Shown piece after piece: positions 43,696 through 52,903 of a DNA stretch of 52,903 nucleotides (its first letter is position 1; each line of letters opens with the position of its first letter). The position numbers were made by a program, and so were the translations under genes. Location: IMG/VR virus record IMGVR_UViG_3300044610_000678, positions 1-52,903 of that record; one strand, written 5' to 3'. The notes below the pieces were generated by a model. The model was not told the DNA's origin. It searched no databases and saw only the letters and a list, made by a program, of their open reading frames with translations. This DNA comes from a virus.

Positions 43696-45440
43696 GCGTC
43701 TATGAAATCGCTGGCAGAGTAAGCTATGGCCAGATCCAGGGTGTCGAACAATTCCAGATGACTCGTTCACGGGGAATCAGTCCATCGGTCATCCAGATCG
43801 TTGTCCCTGCATTGCCTCAAATCCCCATCGGGCAGTCCGCGCCGCTGGTGCTCAGTGATACGGTGCATCAGATTCGAATCGAAGATTGCATGGTTCAGGC
43901 AATCGATATCGATGATTCTGACGGAACGCGTTTTGTCATAACGCTTCTGGATGGCAAATGGCGATGGGCCTACGGACAAATAAGCGGCCAGTACAACATC
44001 GTCCGAGGAGGAGTGATCCTCCAGAGCACTCGCAAAAGCCCAAGGGAACTTGCCGCCTTGTGCCTACGGGAGATGGGAGTCGACAGGTACGACACTCAAG
44101 AGCTTCCCAACACCACTTACCCGGAGGTCACTTGGGATCTTGAAAACCCAGCAGTGGCACTCGAGAACCTATGCGGAGCTTTGGGATGTGTGGTCGCCGA
44201 GCAACTCTCTGGAGAGGTGAAAATTTGTAAAAAGGGCATCGGAAAGTCTTTGCCCGTGGTGCTCGGTGGACAGACCAAGGAGACGATGAAGCTTGTAACG
44301 GCTCCCGACAATATCTATGTCTGTGGGGATGCAACCGTTTGGGAGGTGTCGTTGCAACTTGCAAAAGCCTTTGGCATCCAGCGATCAGAAGCTCAGGTCG
44401 ACAGGCCGTCGGTAGAGTCACTTGTTTTGATCGATAAGCTCTCGTACCGTCCTGCCGGCGGATGGGGCAATGAGGATCCGATGATCTTTCCGAACGTCGG
44501 TGCGGTTCAGTTTCCCAGCGGCACGATGCGAGAACAGGTCCAAGAGCGCGATCGTATCCGAGGACTTGCCACCGAAAGCGTTTGGAAGATCTTTGGCTTT
44601 AAATTCCCGTTTCGACTTCCAGGTTTGCCTTTCGAAATCAAGGACATCAATCAAATCGTCATGCAAGAGGAACTCTTATCGGAATATACGATCGAGTATA
44701 CAAACGGTTCGCGTGGACAGACTCTCTACGAGACTCGAAGGCAACAACCCTTCGTCTACGGAATCTACTACGATCGGAAAGATACGGGCAAGAACAATTT
44801 CGATACCTTTTCGCATCGATGGTGGACCAGTCGTAAGTTGATCTACCCAGGTAGTTTCCAAATCGACAAAGAACGCAGCGTCATCAAATTCTCCGATGCG
44901 GTCTATGAATACGATTCCTCTTCCGACGCGCCGAGTCGCTTCAAGATTCCAAGGTTATTTCTTCGCGTTGCAATCAGCGTGAAAGATCCCGCCAGCGGAA
45001 CCTATTGGCGAGAGGTTTACAAAAAGCCCACCGGCTGGAGAAATTCCACCAAGCCTCTGTGGGTCAAGCGACCGGACATCCGTCGGGAAATCAAAGTCAA
45101 TCCAGAAACGCAGCTTGCCTTTCGAGATAACGGGGACAATCGGGCAACCGTTGAAAAAGAGCTTGCGACCTACGCCCAATACGAGCAGCAAAAACTCTCA
45201 GGAGTAAGGCCATCGCAGGGAACCTACTGCGGCTTTCAACCGATCGAGCTCGATGGAACGATCGAACAGGTTTCCTACTCGATCAGTGCCTCAGGAGAAA
45301 CCCAGACTTTATGCAGTTACGGATTTGAGCACTCGCTGGTGATTCCCTCGTATGAAGAGAGGCGAAGAATCTCCCTCCTGAACCAGTTTGTCTCCAAGCA
45401 AAGTGCCGTGCTGAACCCAGGTAAGGACACCAGCCGATGA
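43692..45440 (+). CDS. Tail hub/baseplate-like protein, 582 aa
   Basis: Coupled to the gene before by ATGA. The first 200 residues carry IRIEDCMVQAIDIDD, DGKWRWAYGQISGQYN and SPRELAALCLREMGV, a pattern like the N-terminal domains of gp27/gpD-type hub proteins. The rest is beta-rich with YTIEYTNGSRGQTLYETR. No lysozyme or peptidase motif is found. Family assignment is tentative. Confidence 0.55.
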   Translation: MSVYEIAGRVSYGQIQGVEQFQMTRSRGISPSVIQIVVPALPQIPIGQSAPLVLSDTVHQIRIEDCMVQAIDIDDSDGTRFVITLLDGKWRWAYGQISGQYNIVRGGVILQSTRKSPRELAALCLREMGVDRYDTQELPNTTYPEVTWDLENPAVALENLCGALGCVVAEQLSGEVKICKKGIGKSLPVVLGGQTKETMKLVTAPDNIYVCGDATVWEVSLQLAKAFGIQRSEAQVDRPSVESLVLIDKLSYRPAGGWGNEDPMIFPNVGAVQFPSGTMREQVQERDRIRGLATESVWKIFGFKFPFRLPGLPFEIKDINQIVMQEELLSEYTIEYTNGSRGQTLYETRRQQPFVYGIYYDRKDTGKNNFDTFSHRWWTSRKLIYPGSFQIDKERSVIKFSDAVYEYDSSSDAPSRFKIPRLFLRVAISVKDPASGTYWREVYKKPTGWRNSTKPLWVKRPDIRREIKVNPETQLAFRDNGDNRATVEKELATYAQYEQQKLSGVRPSQGTYCGFQPIELDGTIEQVSYSISASGETQTLCSYGFEHSLVIPSYEERRRISLLNQFVSKQSAVLNPGKDTSR

Positions 45441-46735
45441 GTCAGCTCACGAGCATTTCAGCCGACACGCAGAAACGTTTTCTACCATTCTTGAACGTCT
45501 CTCAAAAACGGATTCCACCCTTTGGAGCCATGCAGATTGTGGGCAACCCCAAGAGTTATCAAGAGGCCCTAAGCGATCCATCCCTAGATGAAGTAGGGAA
45601 GTCCTTTGCCAAGATAAGCGATCTTGGGGATGTAGGTCAGTTTGATCGGGGGGTGCAACTTTACTGCGATCAGATTGGACTTGCTGGGGAGTTTCTTCAA
45701 AACCCAGCCTTCATCGCTTTCAATTCCGATTCATCGGTCGATCCAGGCGGTTCTGGAAGATGTTTCTTAGCCGAGTATCCAGTTCGTGGACTGTGTCTAC
45801 AGCATCCAAGTTGGTACAGTTCGTATGCCGTGCGACGAGGCTGCTGGCACCTAAGTAGTATCACTGGAAACTACGGAGCTTTTCGTTCATCGTTCCGTAC
45901 CGGCCAGGGTGTAAGCATCGAAGTCCAAGACGAGCCATCGCAGAATCAAAGAAAAGTCTCCGCGATGGTTCTTGGTTTTATTCCCGTCCAAAGAGATCTA
46001 TGGGTACCATCGATCCAGGCCCAGTGGAGAGTCGATGGTCAAGGAACATTTCCGATCAGTTCGATTCGCTACAACTCAGTAGCAAGCTCCTACAACCAAA
46101 ATCCAATCTTCGATGATGTTGCATTCAGCGAGTCTGAGACACTGACCTTTCGGCTTGCGGGCACCTACATGATCTATCTCGAAGGGGTCATCAAAGTCAA
46201 GCAAGGAATTCCTTCTGAGGCGCTTCGAGTACCGTACCGGATTGGCGTGGTGCCATATTCAAGGGCCGACGCAGCGAAGCTCGACTTCGATAGCTACACC
46301 CCCATGCCTCTTGCGATCCTTCGATGCCATCGGCAAACGCCATTGGATGCCTGGTACCAAATCTCAAGCATGCCTTCCAGTGGAGAGCTTCTTTGGAGTC
46401 GGCACCGATATAGCTCGATGCTTCAGGTCAAAGTCCTCGATGCTCCAGCAAGAATCACCATCTCCCAGGACCAAAGCCCATTTGTTCACACGGTGGGCAA
46501 CGGCAAACTTCTATCGGCTTACTTAGACGACTGGCAACTTAACCGTATGGGACTCGGAATGTGGAGCTCGGTTTCTTGGGGATCTTGGCTCGACTATGCC
46601 TGGCATGGCAGTTATTCATCGGTGGGCCTTGGAGGAACGCCCGTTGTAGAGTTCGATCCTGGTAGCCCGTTTCGGCAGTCTTGGACGGTCGGCCTTGCCT
46701 TTAACGACATCTCCGATGGAATCGTCGAGATTTAG
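45437..46735 (+). CDS. Virion-associated protein of unknown function, 432 aa
   Basis: Starts in an ATGA overlap with the hub gene. Beta-rich, with no signal peptide, no membrane segment and no recognised enzymatic motif. Position between hub and fibre genes suggests a tail-tip or fibre-attachment protein. Confidence 0.5.
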   Translation: MSQLTSISADTQKRFLPFLNVSQKRIPPFGAMQIVGNPKSYQEALSDPSLDEVGKSFAKISDLGDVGQFDRGVQLYCDQIGLAGEFLQNPAFIAFNSDSSVDPGGSGRCFLAEYPVRGLCLQHPSWYSSYAVRRGCWHLSSITGNYGAFRSSFRTGQGVSIEVQDEPSQNQRKVSAMVLGFIPVQRDLWVPSIQAQWRVDGQGTFPISSIRYNSVASSYNQNPIFDDVAFSESETLTFRLAGTYMIYLEGVIKVKQGIPSEALRVPYRIGVVPYSRADAAKLDFDSYTPMPLAILRCHRQTPLDAWYQISSMPSSGELLWSRHRYSSMLQVKVLDAPARITISQDQSPFVHTVGNGKLLSAYLDDWQLNRMGLGMWSSVSWGSWLDYAWHGSYSSVGLGGTPVVEFDPGSPFRQSWTVGLAFNDISDGIVEI

Positions 46736-46789
46736 GTTTTGTTCTCTGCTTTAGGATTCCCTAGCCTGGGAGTCCGAAGGAGCACAGTT

Positions 46790-49700
46790 ATGGCAGAGGA
46801 CATCGCAGACAAGCTACGCAATCCAGACGGCACGCTCTCAGGCACCAATACCGGTGATGCAAGTGCTTCGGAAATTGTTCGAGGCAATGACACTCGGCTC
46901 AGCAACGCGAGAGTCCCGCTAACGCACAGCCATTCGGTGGCAACTACGTCTGCAAGCGGCTTTCTTGCGGCATCGGACAAGACCAAGCTAAACAGCATTG
47001 AGCCAAACGCCACACGAAACGCTCCAGATGCCGACCTTCGCGATCGATCCTCGCACACAGGCCTACAGAGCATCAGCACGATCGACGGCCTTCAAAGCCA
47101 GCTTGATGCCAAGCTTGCCTCAAGTCTATCGATGGTCTCATTGGCATCGCTTAGTACCTCCGGGGTTCCGCAGCGACAATCCGATGGCACCTGGAGCATG
47201 ATCACCGAGGGGGTTGCCCTTGCGTCCCATACCCATGCCCTTGCAACCAATTCTACCCATGGGTTTATGCCTTCAACGGCAGTAACCAAACTCGGCACCA
47301 TTTCAGTAGGTGCTACGGCTAACGCATCCGATATGCAGCTTCGAGACAGATCCACCCATACTGGGGTCCAGTCTCTATCGAGCATTGATGGCATAGGGAC
47401 AGCCGCTTCAAGGAATGCAGGAACGCAGGCAGGAAATATCCCTTTTCTCGATACCACGGGCAAGCTTCCTATCGGAGTCATTCCCCCGATCTCTACTGGA
47501 AGATACTGGCTGGGAGCAGCCTCCAACCAAACCGAGATGCTCGCTTTTCGTGGAGGCCCAGGGGATTGGTGCAGCCGTACAGACTTATCGCGCGACTTTG
47601 TGATCATCCAAAACACAGGCGAGAACCTAAGTGACTGGAGGGGACTGAGCACCTCGGGCTCTTCGGTCACCAGTGTCAACGGTCTCTCAGGAGCTGTAGT
47701 ACTTTCGACGACGCAGGTACTCGAAGGAACCAATCAGTACTTTACCCTGGATCGTGTGCGTGCCGTAGACCTTTCGACCATGAGCGGTTCGGTTCCGCAA
47801 TCGAAAGTGACCGATCTCGTTGCAACGCTCGCATCGAAGCAAACCGCCAGCGCGAATCTAACGGCCATCGCAGGTTTATCTGGATCCGGCGTGCTTGAGC
47901 GACTTGCCAATGGAAACTTCATCCTCAGTGTGTATGCTGCAGTCAACCATACGCACTCGAATGCAACCCAAAGTGTAGCAGGGTTTCTGAGTGCTTCGGA
48001 CAAAGTCAAGATCGATGGGCTTGGAACTGCCTCGGTGCTAAACAGCGGTACGACCGCTGGGTGTGTGCCTGTTCTTGATTCCAATGGCAAACTTGTCTCA
48101 GCGGTCCTTCCACCACAGAGCGTATCGAGCGTCTACACCGTAGCGTCTCAAGCTGCCATGCTAGCCCTTAGTGCAGCAGTCCGTGGAGACTACGCTATCC
48201 GAACAGACGTCAACCAAACATTTATTCTCACAGCCACCCCTTCGTCAACATTAGCCAACTGGACGCAGCTTACGTCCGGCTCGAGCGTAACGAGCGTCAA
48301 TGGACTCTCAGGCGCGGTGAGTCTATCGACAACCAACATCTCTGAAGGGAGCAACCAGTACTTCACCACGGCCAGAGTGCAGGCGGTCTCTTTGGCATCG
48401 CTTACTGGGGATCTTCCTCAAAGCCGCATCACTGGGCTAGTCAGCGATCTTGCAAACCATACCCATGCAGTTGCAACGTCAAGCCAGGCAGGATTTCTAT
48501 CGACGGGGGATAAGGCCAAGCTCGATGGCATCTCTACGGGAGCCACTGCCAATGCTACGAATGCTCAGCTACGAGACCGTTCGACCCATACTGGAACCCA
48601 ACCATCGACGACCATCACCGGCCTTGGATCCAGTGCGACTCGAGATGTTGGATCCGCCCCAGGAAACATTCCGCTGCTCGATAGCCAAGGCAAAATCGAT
48701 GTTGGAATCCTTCCTTCGCTTGCACTCACCGATACCTTTGTCGTCTCCAGCGCTGCGGCCATGCTATCGCTTTCGGCTCAAAAGGGAGACATCGCAGTAC
48801 GAAGCGATTTAAATCAAACATTCATTCTCACGGCAGAGCCTGCGACCACCCTTGCCAACTGGCAACAGCTCCTGAGTCCAAGTTCGAGTGTATCGAGCGT
48901 CAACGGCGCGACAGGCACAGTGGTGCTCTCCTCGACGAACATTCCAGAGGGAACCAATCTGTATTTTACGACATCGAGAGTCCAGGCCGTGGCTCTGTCT
49001 TCCCTCTCGGGGGACATTCCTCAATCGCGAGTCACCGGACTCCTAAGCGATCTTGCCAACCATACCCATGCGGTTGCAACCACATCGGTCGCTGGATTCC
49101 TATCGGCAAGCGATAAAACCAAACTCAATGGAGTTGCCACCGGGGCTACGGCCAACGCGACCGATGCGGATCTACGAAGTCGATCGACTCACACCGGAAC
49201 GCAGTCCTACACAACCATTGTCGGGCTTGGAAGTGCCGCTACCAAAGATACTGGGACCCTTAGTGGTAACGTGCCAGTCTTGGATGCAACTGGAAAAATT
49301 CCAACCGCTCTGTTGCCTGCTGTATCGGTATCGAGTGTCAACGGAGCAACGGGTATCGTGGTCCTTACTAGTTCTTCGATCTCCGAAGGATCCAACCTCT
49401 ACTACACCGATGCAAGGGTTCAGGCGAATTCCCTAACGAGTCTGCAGGGGAACCTTCCACAGTCACGCGTTACGAACCTAGCAAGCGATCTGAATTCCAA
49501 GCAAGCCGCAAGCAGTAACCTTACAGCGCTGTCATCCTTTGCCTCGGGATCTGCAGGCTTTGTCCAGCGAACCGTCGGGAACAGTTTTGCATTGGTTGAT
49601 GGCCAACTGATCACCTCCCAGGACAGAACCAACCTCAATTCACTCTCATCGGCAGCCTACCGCGCCGTCGGAACAGGACTTGGAAACATCCCGGAATTGG

Positions 49701-50716
49701 ACGTCAACGGAAAAATCAATCCGTCGGTACTTCCAACGCTTCAGACTTCGAGTCTGCCGACGATCCCGATAAGCAAAGGAGGCACAGGCCAAACAGAGCG
49801 TGCAGCGGCTTTGAATGCTCTGCTTCCTTCGCAAACCGGAAATGCCGCAAGGCTACTGATGTCTGACGGCTCGAACTGCTCATGGGGACCTGGTGCTCGT
49901 CATGTTGATGTCCAAGGTTTCTCGGCAAACGGCACATGGAATAAACCACCCTATGCCATGCGAACGATCTGCCTGCTTATTTCCGGGGGTGGCGGAGGGG
50001 GTGGTGGGCAGCAGAATCCAGCGGGTAGCATTGCCATCGGTGGTAACGGTGGCAACGCTGGAGGCTGCGTAATTTTGAATCTTGATCCAAGTCAGCTCGC
50101 ATCAAGCGAGACAGTCACCGTCGGTGCTGGTGGAGCCGGCGGAACCTCTCGAACTACCAATGGCAACGGTTCCCATGGAACCGATGGTGGAACATCCTCG
50201 TTTGCTGGTTTCTCGGTCGTCGGAGGGGTTGGCGGACGGGGGGGAGGTTTTACCGGTTCAAATGGCATCGCAAACGGCGAGAACCCCGGTCAGGCTCCCA
50301 ACTTTGGTGATGCGTTTGGGGGAATCGTTGCCTCTCAAGTTGGAGGTATCGCAGGATCGACTCCAACACCCATGGGTTACGAATCCAAACTCCGCTCGAC
50401 CGCCGGGGGGGCTGGAGGAGGGTTCGATGCATCGAACACCACCTATAACGCAGGAGCGGGTGGAGCCATCAATTTTCTTGGCAAATTCATTCTTGGTGCT
50501 CAGCCCAATGGCCTACGGGACGGAACCGTTGGCCATTATTTTGGTACAGGCGGAGCAGGAGCCCAAGCCAATTCAGGATTCAATGGTGGCTTAGGAGCGC
50601 TTTATGGTGGAGGTGGCGGGGGAGGGGCAGGCCGGCGCGATACGAGCACGGCCTCATCGGGTGGTAAAGGTGGAGATGGCTACGTCCTTATCGTTACCGA
50701 GTGCCAGGTTCAATGA
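46790..50716 (+). CDS. Tail fibre with internal repeats and glycine-rich tip
   Basis: 1308 aa, ATG at 46790 with AAGGAG 8 nt upstream (an in-frame TTG at 46739 is weaker). Seen: repeated modules of about 150-205 residues with SSVNG, an EG-x-N-x-YFT-x-RV-x-A block, HTHAVAT, LRDRSTHTGTQ and a VLD-x-x-GKI-x-x-x-LP block. Near 1005, ISKGGTGQTERAAALNALLP is a motif typical of phage fibres. From about 1060 to the end it is glycine-rich with poly-Gly runs (GGGGGGGG), as in adhesins whose tips fold as polyglycine-II bundles. Family knowledge: such tips bind host receptors and vary between strains. Its stop codon overlaps the glycosyltransferase start. Confidence 0.85.
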   Translation: MAEDIADKLRNPDGTLSGTNTGDASASEIVRGNDTRLSNARVPLTHSHSVATTSASGFLAASDKTKLNSIEPNATRNAPDADLRDRSSHTGLQSISTIDGLQSQLDAKLASSLSMVSLASLSTSGVPQRQSDGTWSMITEGVALASHTHALATNSTHGFMPSTAVTKLGTISVGATANASDMQLRDRSTHTGVQSLSSIDGIGTAASRNAGTQAGNIPFLDTTGKLPIGVIPPISTGRYWLGAASNQTEMLAFRGGPGDWCSRTDLSRDFVIIQNTGENLSDWRGLSTSGSSVTSVNGLSGAVVLSTTQVLEGTNQYFTLDRVRAVDLSTMSGSVPQSKVTDLVATLASKQTASANLTAIAGLSGSGVLERLANGNFILSVYAAVNHTHSNATQSVAGFLSASDKVKIDGLGTASVLNSGTTAGCVPVLDSNGKLVSAVLPPQSVSSVYTVASQAAMLALSAAVRGDYAIRTDVNQTFILTATPSSTLANWTQLTSGSSVTSVNGLSGAVSLSTTNISEGSNQYFTTARVQAVSLASLTGDLPQSRITGLVSDLANHTHAVATSSQAGFLSTGDKAKLDGISTGATANATNAQLRDRSTHTGTQPSTTITGLGSSATRDVGSAPGNIPLLDSQGKIDVGILPSLALTDTFVVSSAAAMLSLSAQKGDIAVRSDLNQTFILTAEPATTLANWQQLLSPSSSVSSVNGATGTVVLSSTNIPEGTNLYFTTSRVQAVALSSLSGDIPQSRVTGLLSDLANHTHAVATTSVAGFLSASDKTKLNGVATGATANATDADLRSRSTHTGTQSYTTIVGLGSAATKDTGTLSGNVPVLDATGKIPTALLPAVSVSSVNGATGIVVLTSSSISEGSNLYYTDARVQANSLTSLQGNLPQSRVTNLASDLNSKQAASSNLTALSSFASGSAGFVQRTVGNSFALVDGQLITSQDRTNLNSLSSAAYRAVGTGLGNIPELDVNGKINPSVLPTLQTSSLPTIPISKGGTGQTERAAALNALLPSQTGNAARLLMSDGSNCSWGPGARHVDVQGFSANGTWNKPPYAMRTICLLISGGGGGGGGQQNPAGSIAIGGNGGNAGGCVILNLDPSQLASSETVTVGAGGAGGTSRTTNGNGSHGTDGGTSSFAGFSVVGGVGGRGGGFTGSNGIANGENPGQAPNFGDAFGGIVASQVGGIAGSTPTPMGYESKLRSTAGGAGGGFDASNTTYNAGAGGAINFLGKFILGAQPNGLRDGTVGHYFGTGGAGAQANSGFNGGLGALYGGGGGGGAGRRDTSTASSGGKGGDGYVLIVTECQVQ
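47660..49420 (+). repeat. Four fibre-coding repeat modules
   Basis: SSV(T)SVNG or SSVNGATG blocks begin near 47661, 48281, 48886 and 49327, with spacings of about 620, 605 and 440 bp. Protein sequence is well conserved while the DNA has diverged, so the array is old and under selection. Confidence 0.8.
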
Positions 50717-51891
50717 TCTCCGAGGAACTCCAGCAGCATATTCTTTGTGTGGCTAAGTCTTTAGGTCTAGAAGCGGACTCCCAGAGAATTCGCCTTTGGA
50801 ATACCGATCCTGATAACCCCGAGCGCCGAAGCATCGAAAGAGTTGCTGGAAAGATTTTTCCTAACCAACCCCGAGTTCAGCGCTGGACGGATTGGCACCT
50901 CGAAGGTTTTGATCCAACACACAAGTCTCAAGGCCCCAGCCAAGCAGTAGGAATCGTCCATACGGTATTCCATTCCTGCGGTGGAACCGAAACATGGGCC
51001 AAGCATTTTGTGAGGGTCTTGGGCCAGAGAGTCCCGATAGCAGGCTTGGCTTACCTTGCAGGTGATCGATCGCGGGGTTCAATCGAAGGAGCCGACGGTC
51101 CGGTTCCAATTGCCTGTGGAATTCGGGCGGCTGAAGGACTCTCGTCGGTTTGCGACACGCTGATTCTCTGGGGGCTCTCTGGGCAGATTGTCGAGCAACT
51201 TAGGAAGTCGGCTCGCAGGGACTGCCGCTTAATTCATGTTCACCATGGGGATCCAAATAGCCATTGGTCTACAGGAATCGTGCAAGAGGCCAAAGCACCA
51301 GAGGACTTGCTAGTTTGTGTTCACCCTCAAGTCGCAAGATTAATCGGTGGGCTATGGATACCCAATGCCATTGATCCATGCCGAATAACTACTCAGCGGA
51401 ACGTAAAAGCTCCTACGGTGCTGTTTATGCATCGCTTCTCGGAGGAAAAAAAACCTCTTCTTGCCGTAGATGCCTGCCGACTATTACCAGCCGAATGGAA
51501 AATGGTTTTCGCTGGCAGAGGAGAGTTTTTTGATCAAGCGATCCAGCGGGCCCAAGGCGACATGCGGTTTACTTTTGTTGCCGATGGAGATCCACTTGCG
51601 TTGTTTCCCCAAGCAAGCGTGTTTCTCTCTTTGTCGACGACCGAAGGCTTTGGATACAGTATCGCTGAAGCTGCCGCTTCTGGCTTGCGAGTGGTTTCAC
51701 GTCCGGTCGGAATCGCTATTGATCCCCAGGTGGCGATGCAAATCCCATGGGGCGTTTCGACCCCTCAAGAGATTTCAATGCTGATTCAAAAAGCAGGTCA
51801 AGAGACATCCAAAGCAGCAGCATCAAGAGAATTCGTATTGCAAGAATTCAGCGAGCAAATTTTCGCAAAAAAATGGCTAGGTGTTCTATGA
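50713..51891 (+). CDS. GT4-type glycosyltransferase coupled to the tail fibre
   Basis: 392 aa, ATG at 50713 overlapping the fibre stop (ATGA). Seen: an N-terminal Rossmann half with HTVFHSCGGTETWAKHF near 80-95 and IHVHHGDPN. The C-terminal half has LFMHRFSEEKKPLLAVDA, MVFAGRGEFF, and the family E-x7-E motif TTEGFGYSIAEAAASG near 310-325. It is a retaining GT-B enzyme that uses a nucleotide-sugar donor. The first 70 residues are extra. Inference: because it is translationally coupled to a Ser/Thr/Gly-rich fibre, it may glycosylate the fibre, or alter host surface glycans to exclude other phages. Confidence 0.82.
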   Translation: MISEELQQHILCVAKSLGLEADSQRIRLWNTDPDNPERRSIERVAGKIFPNQPRVQRWTDWHLEGFDPTHKSQGPSQAVGIVHTVFHSCGGTETWAKHFVRVLGQRVPIAGLAYLAGDRSRGSIEGADGPVPIACGIRAAEGLSSVCDTLILWGLSGQIVEQLRKSARRDCRLIHVHHGDPNSHWSTGIVQEAKAPEDLLVCVHPQVARLIGGLWIPNAIDPCRITTQRNVKAPTVLFMHRFSEEKKPLLAVDACRLLPAEWKMVFAGRGEFFDQAIQRAQGDMRFTFVADGDPLALFPQASVFLSLSTTEGFGYSIAEAAASGLRVVSRPVGIAIDPQVAMQIPWGVSTPQEISMLIQKAGQETSKAAASREFVLQEFSEQIFAKKWLGVL

Positions 51892-52036
51892 CAAACCTTT
51901 TTAGCGAATGCTCTAGTATTAACGGATGAAAGATTTTCAAGCAAAAACACAGGGAAAAATGGGGAGCTTGATCGTGACATCAGACTCCCGGTCGTGAAGA
52001 CTAAACAGAAGCAGGAAGTGTTCTGTAGGAACTATC

Positions 52037-52903
52037 TCAAGCCACATCAGGTTTTGGTGGAAGTCTGCCTTGGCGGACTTCACGATGATCGATATAGCTT
52101 GCTCTTACGGTTCGAACTCCACCGACATGTCCTAGAGATTCAGCAGCAGCGACTTCGCCCTCTTTCTTGTAGATCTCTGTGGCATGGGACTTTCTTAGCG
52201 TTCCGATCCCTTGCCCGCGCACGCGTCGAAAACCGAAGCGTTTTGCAGCATCAAAGAGCATCAGTTCAAGTCGACGGCAACCACCTTTGCCGATCGGAAA
52301 GACCAACTCTCGTTCGGGGGATCGGATTGCTTTGAGAGCTTGTTTGCTTTCAGCGCTCAAAAGCGCGGTGTGAGTTCGCCTTGTTTTGTGCTGCGTGATT
52401 GAAACAGTTCCGTATTCGAAATCGATATCGACCCAACGCATAAGCCGAAGATCGATCGGACGCAGTCCTGTGTCGTAACCAACCAAAATCCATGCCCTCA
52501 TCAGATCCGATTGATGGATTCCACATTTGAGTTTACCCAAAAGAACTTGTGTGCCCTTCAGAAGGCAAGACACCTGATCTTGAGTCCAGGACAAAACAGG
52601 TTTATGAATGAGTTTCTGACGCCGAAGTCGCTTCGGATTGTAACCCGGGATTCCTTCGGTTTCCGACGCATAGTTCCATACGCGAGTCATCGCAACGCGA
52701 TAGTTTCGAATGGTTGTCGGATTGAGTTTCTGCTGGGACGCAAGAAGAAAACCATTGAGGTTATCCATGGTAAGGTCAGACAACTCTGCCTTCTTCCCGA
52801 GCCATGCGCTAAAGCGACTCACAACCATTTGATACTGCTTGATCGTGCATGGTTGAAGATCATGCTCAAGAACAATTCTATCAATAACATTCGACAGCAA
52901 CAT
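52037..52903 (-). CDS. Tyrosine recombinase (integrase)
   Basis: 288 aa, with its start codon at the window edge, so an upstream extension cannot be excluded. Seen: a SAM-like N-terminal core-binding domain (about 1-85) and a catalytic domain with GLRPIDLRLMRW (first Arg), ITQHKTRR (Lys), IGTLRKSHATEIY (second Arg), ESLGHVGG (His) and VRASYIDHRE (Tyr nucleophile). The His of the usual HxxR box is Gly here (GTLR). It is compact (family 300-400) and converges on the glycosyltransferase gene. Likely mediates integration or excision of the element, or of a neighbouring island. No attachment site could be identified. Confidence 0.85.
   Translation of the reverse strand: MLLSNVIDRIVLEHDLQPCTIKQYQMVVSRFSAWLGKKAELSDLTMDNLNGFLLASQQKLNPTTIRNYRVAMTRVWNYASETEGIPGYNPKRLRRQKLIHKPVLSWTQDQVSCLLKGTQVLLGKLKCGIHQSDLMRAWILVGYDTGLRPIDLRLMRWVDIDFEYGTVSITQHKTRRTHTALLSAESKQALKAIRSPERELVFPIGKGGCRRLELMLFDAAKRFGFRRVRGQGIGTLRKSHATEIYKKEGEVAAAESLGHVGGVRTVRASYIDHREVRQGRLPPKPDVA

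Noticed and set aside
47660-49420. CRISPR or non-coding repeat array
   Set aside because: Repeats are coding, long, diverged at DNA level and lie in one continuous fibre frame.

Overview
The window reads as most of a long-tailed (siphovirus-type) prophage or phage-derived element carrying three blocks of non-phage cargo. The base composition is balanced. Short coupled operons, TTG/GTG starts with strong AGGAG-type ribosome sites, a TIR/NB-ARC/TPR protein and a 'GYYSIVQYCPD'-type DUF3037 relic would fit a planctomycete-like host. That host guess is weak inference. The window starts exactly on the ATG of one gene and ends on the start codon of another, so neither end of the element is visible. 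No terminase, lysis gene or repressor can be seen.

Left part (1-13.5 kb): a ClpX-like AAA+ unfoldase without the zinc domain; cargo block I (a large SLOG-like/six-membrane-segment protein, 1820-4246); a small unknown gene; and the portal (5016-7280). Then comes a non-structural module: DUF932 protein, ECF-type sigma factor, HNH-type protein, a small phage protein, an SMC/RecF-like ATPase and a broken DUF3037 gene. A MuF-like minor head protein and a small HTH protein follow. Cargo block II is a TIR-NB-ARC-TPR protein on the minus strand (13643-16735).

Head and tail (16.8-28.6 kb): prohead protease/scaffold, an 87-nt hairpin RNA, HK97-type capsid, small head genes, connector and tail-completion genes, a terminator, tail tube, tail-assembly chaperone and tape measure. 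The chaperone carries a textbook A AAA AAC -1 frameshift site directly before its stop codon.

Cargo block III (28.65-39.36 kb) splits the tail genes between the tape measure and the next tail gene. It holds a second SLOG-like/six-membrane-segment protein, related to the first and sharing its C-terminal ending. It also holds a visibly AT-richer minus-strand operon (DUF4062-like/HTH/methyltransferase, a second methyltransferase, an M20 amidohydrolase) and a multiply broken IS630 transposase. This operon and the paired membrane proteins are the best candidates here for an undescribed system; a defence or conflict role is inferred from domains and context only.

Right part (39.37-52.9 kb): tail-tip genes joined by ATGA overlaps, a repeat-built tail fibre ending in a glycine-rich tip, a glycosyltransferase translationally coupled to that fibre, and a convergent tyrosine recombinase at the edge.
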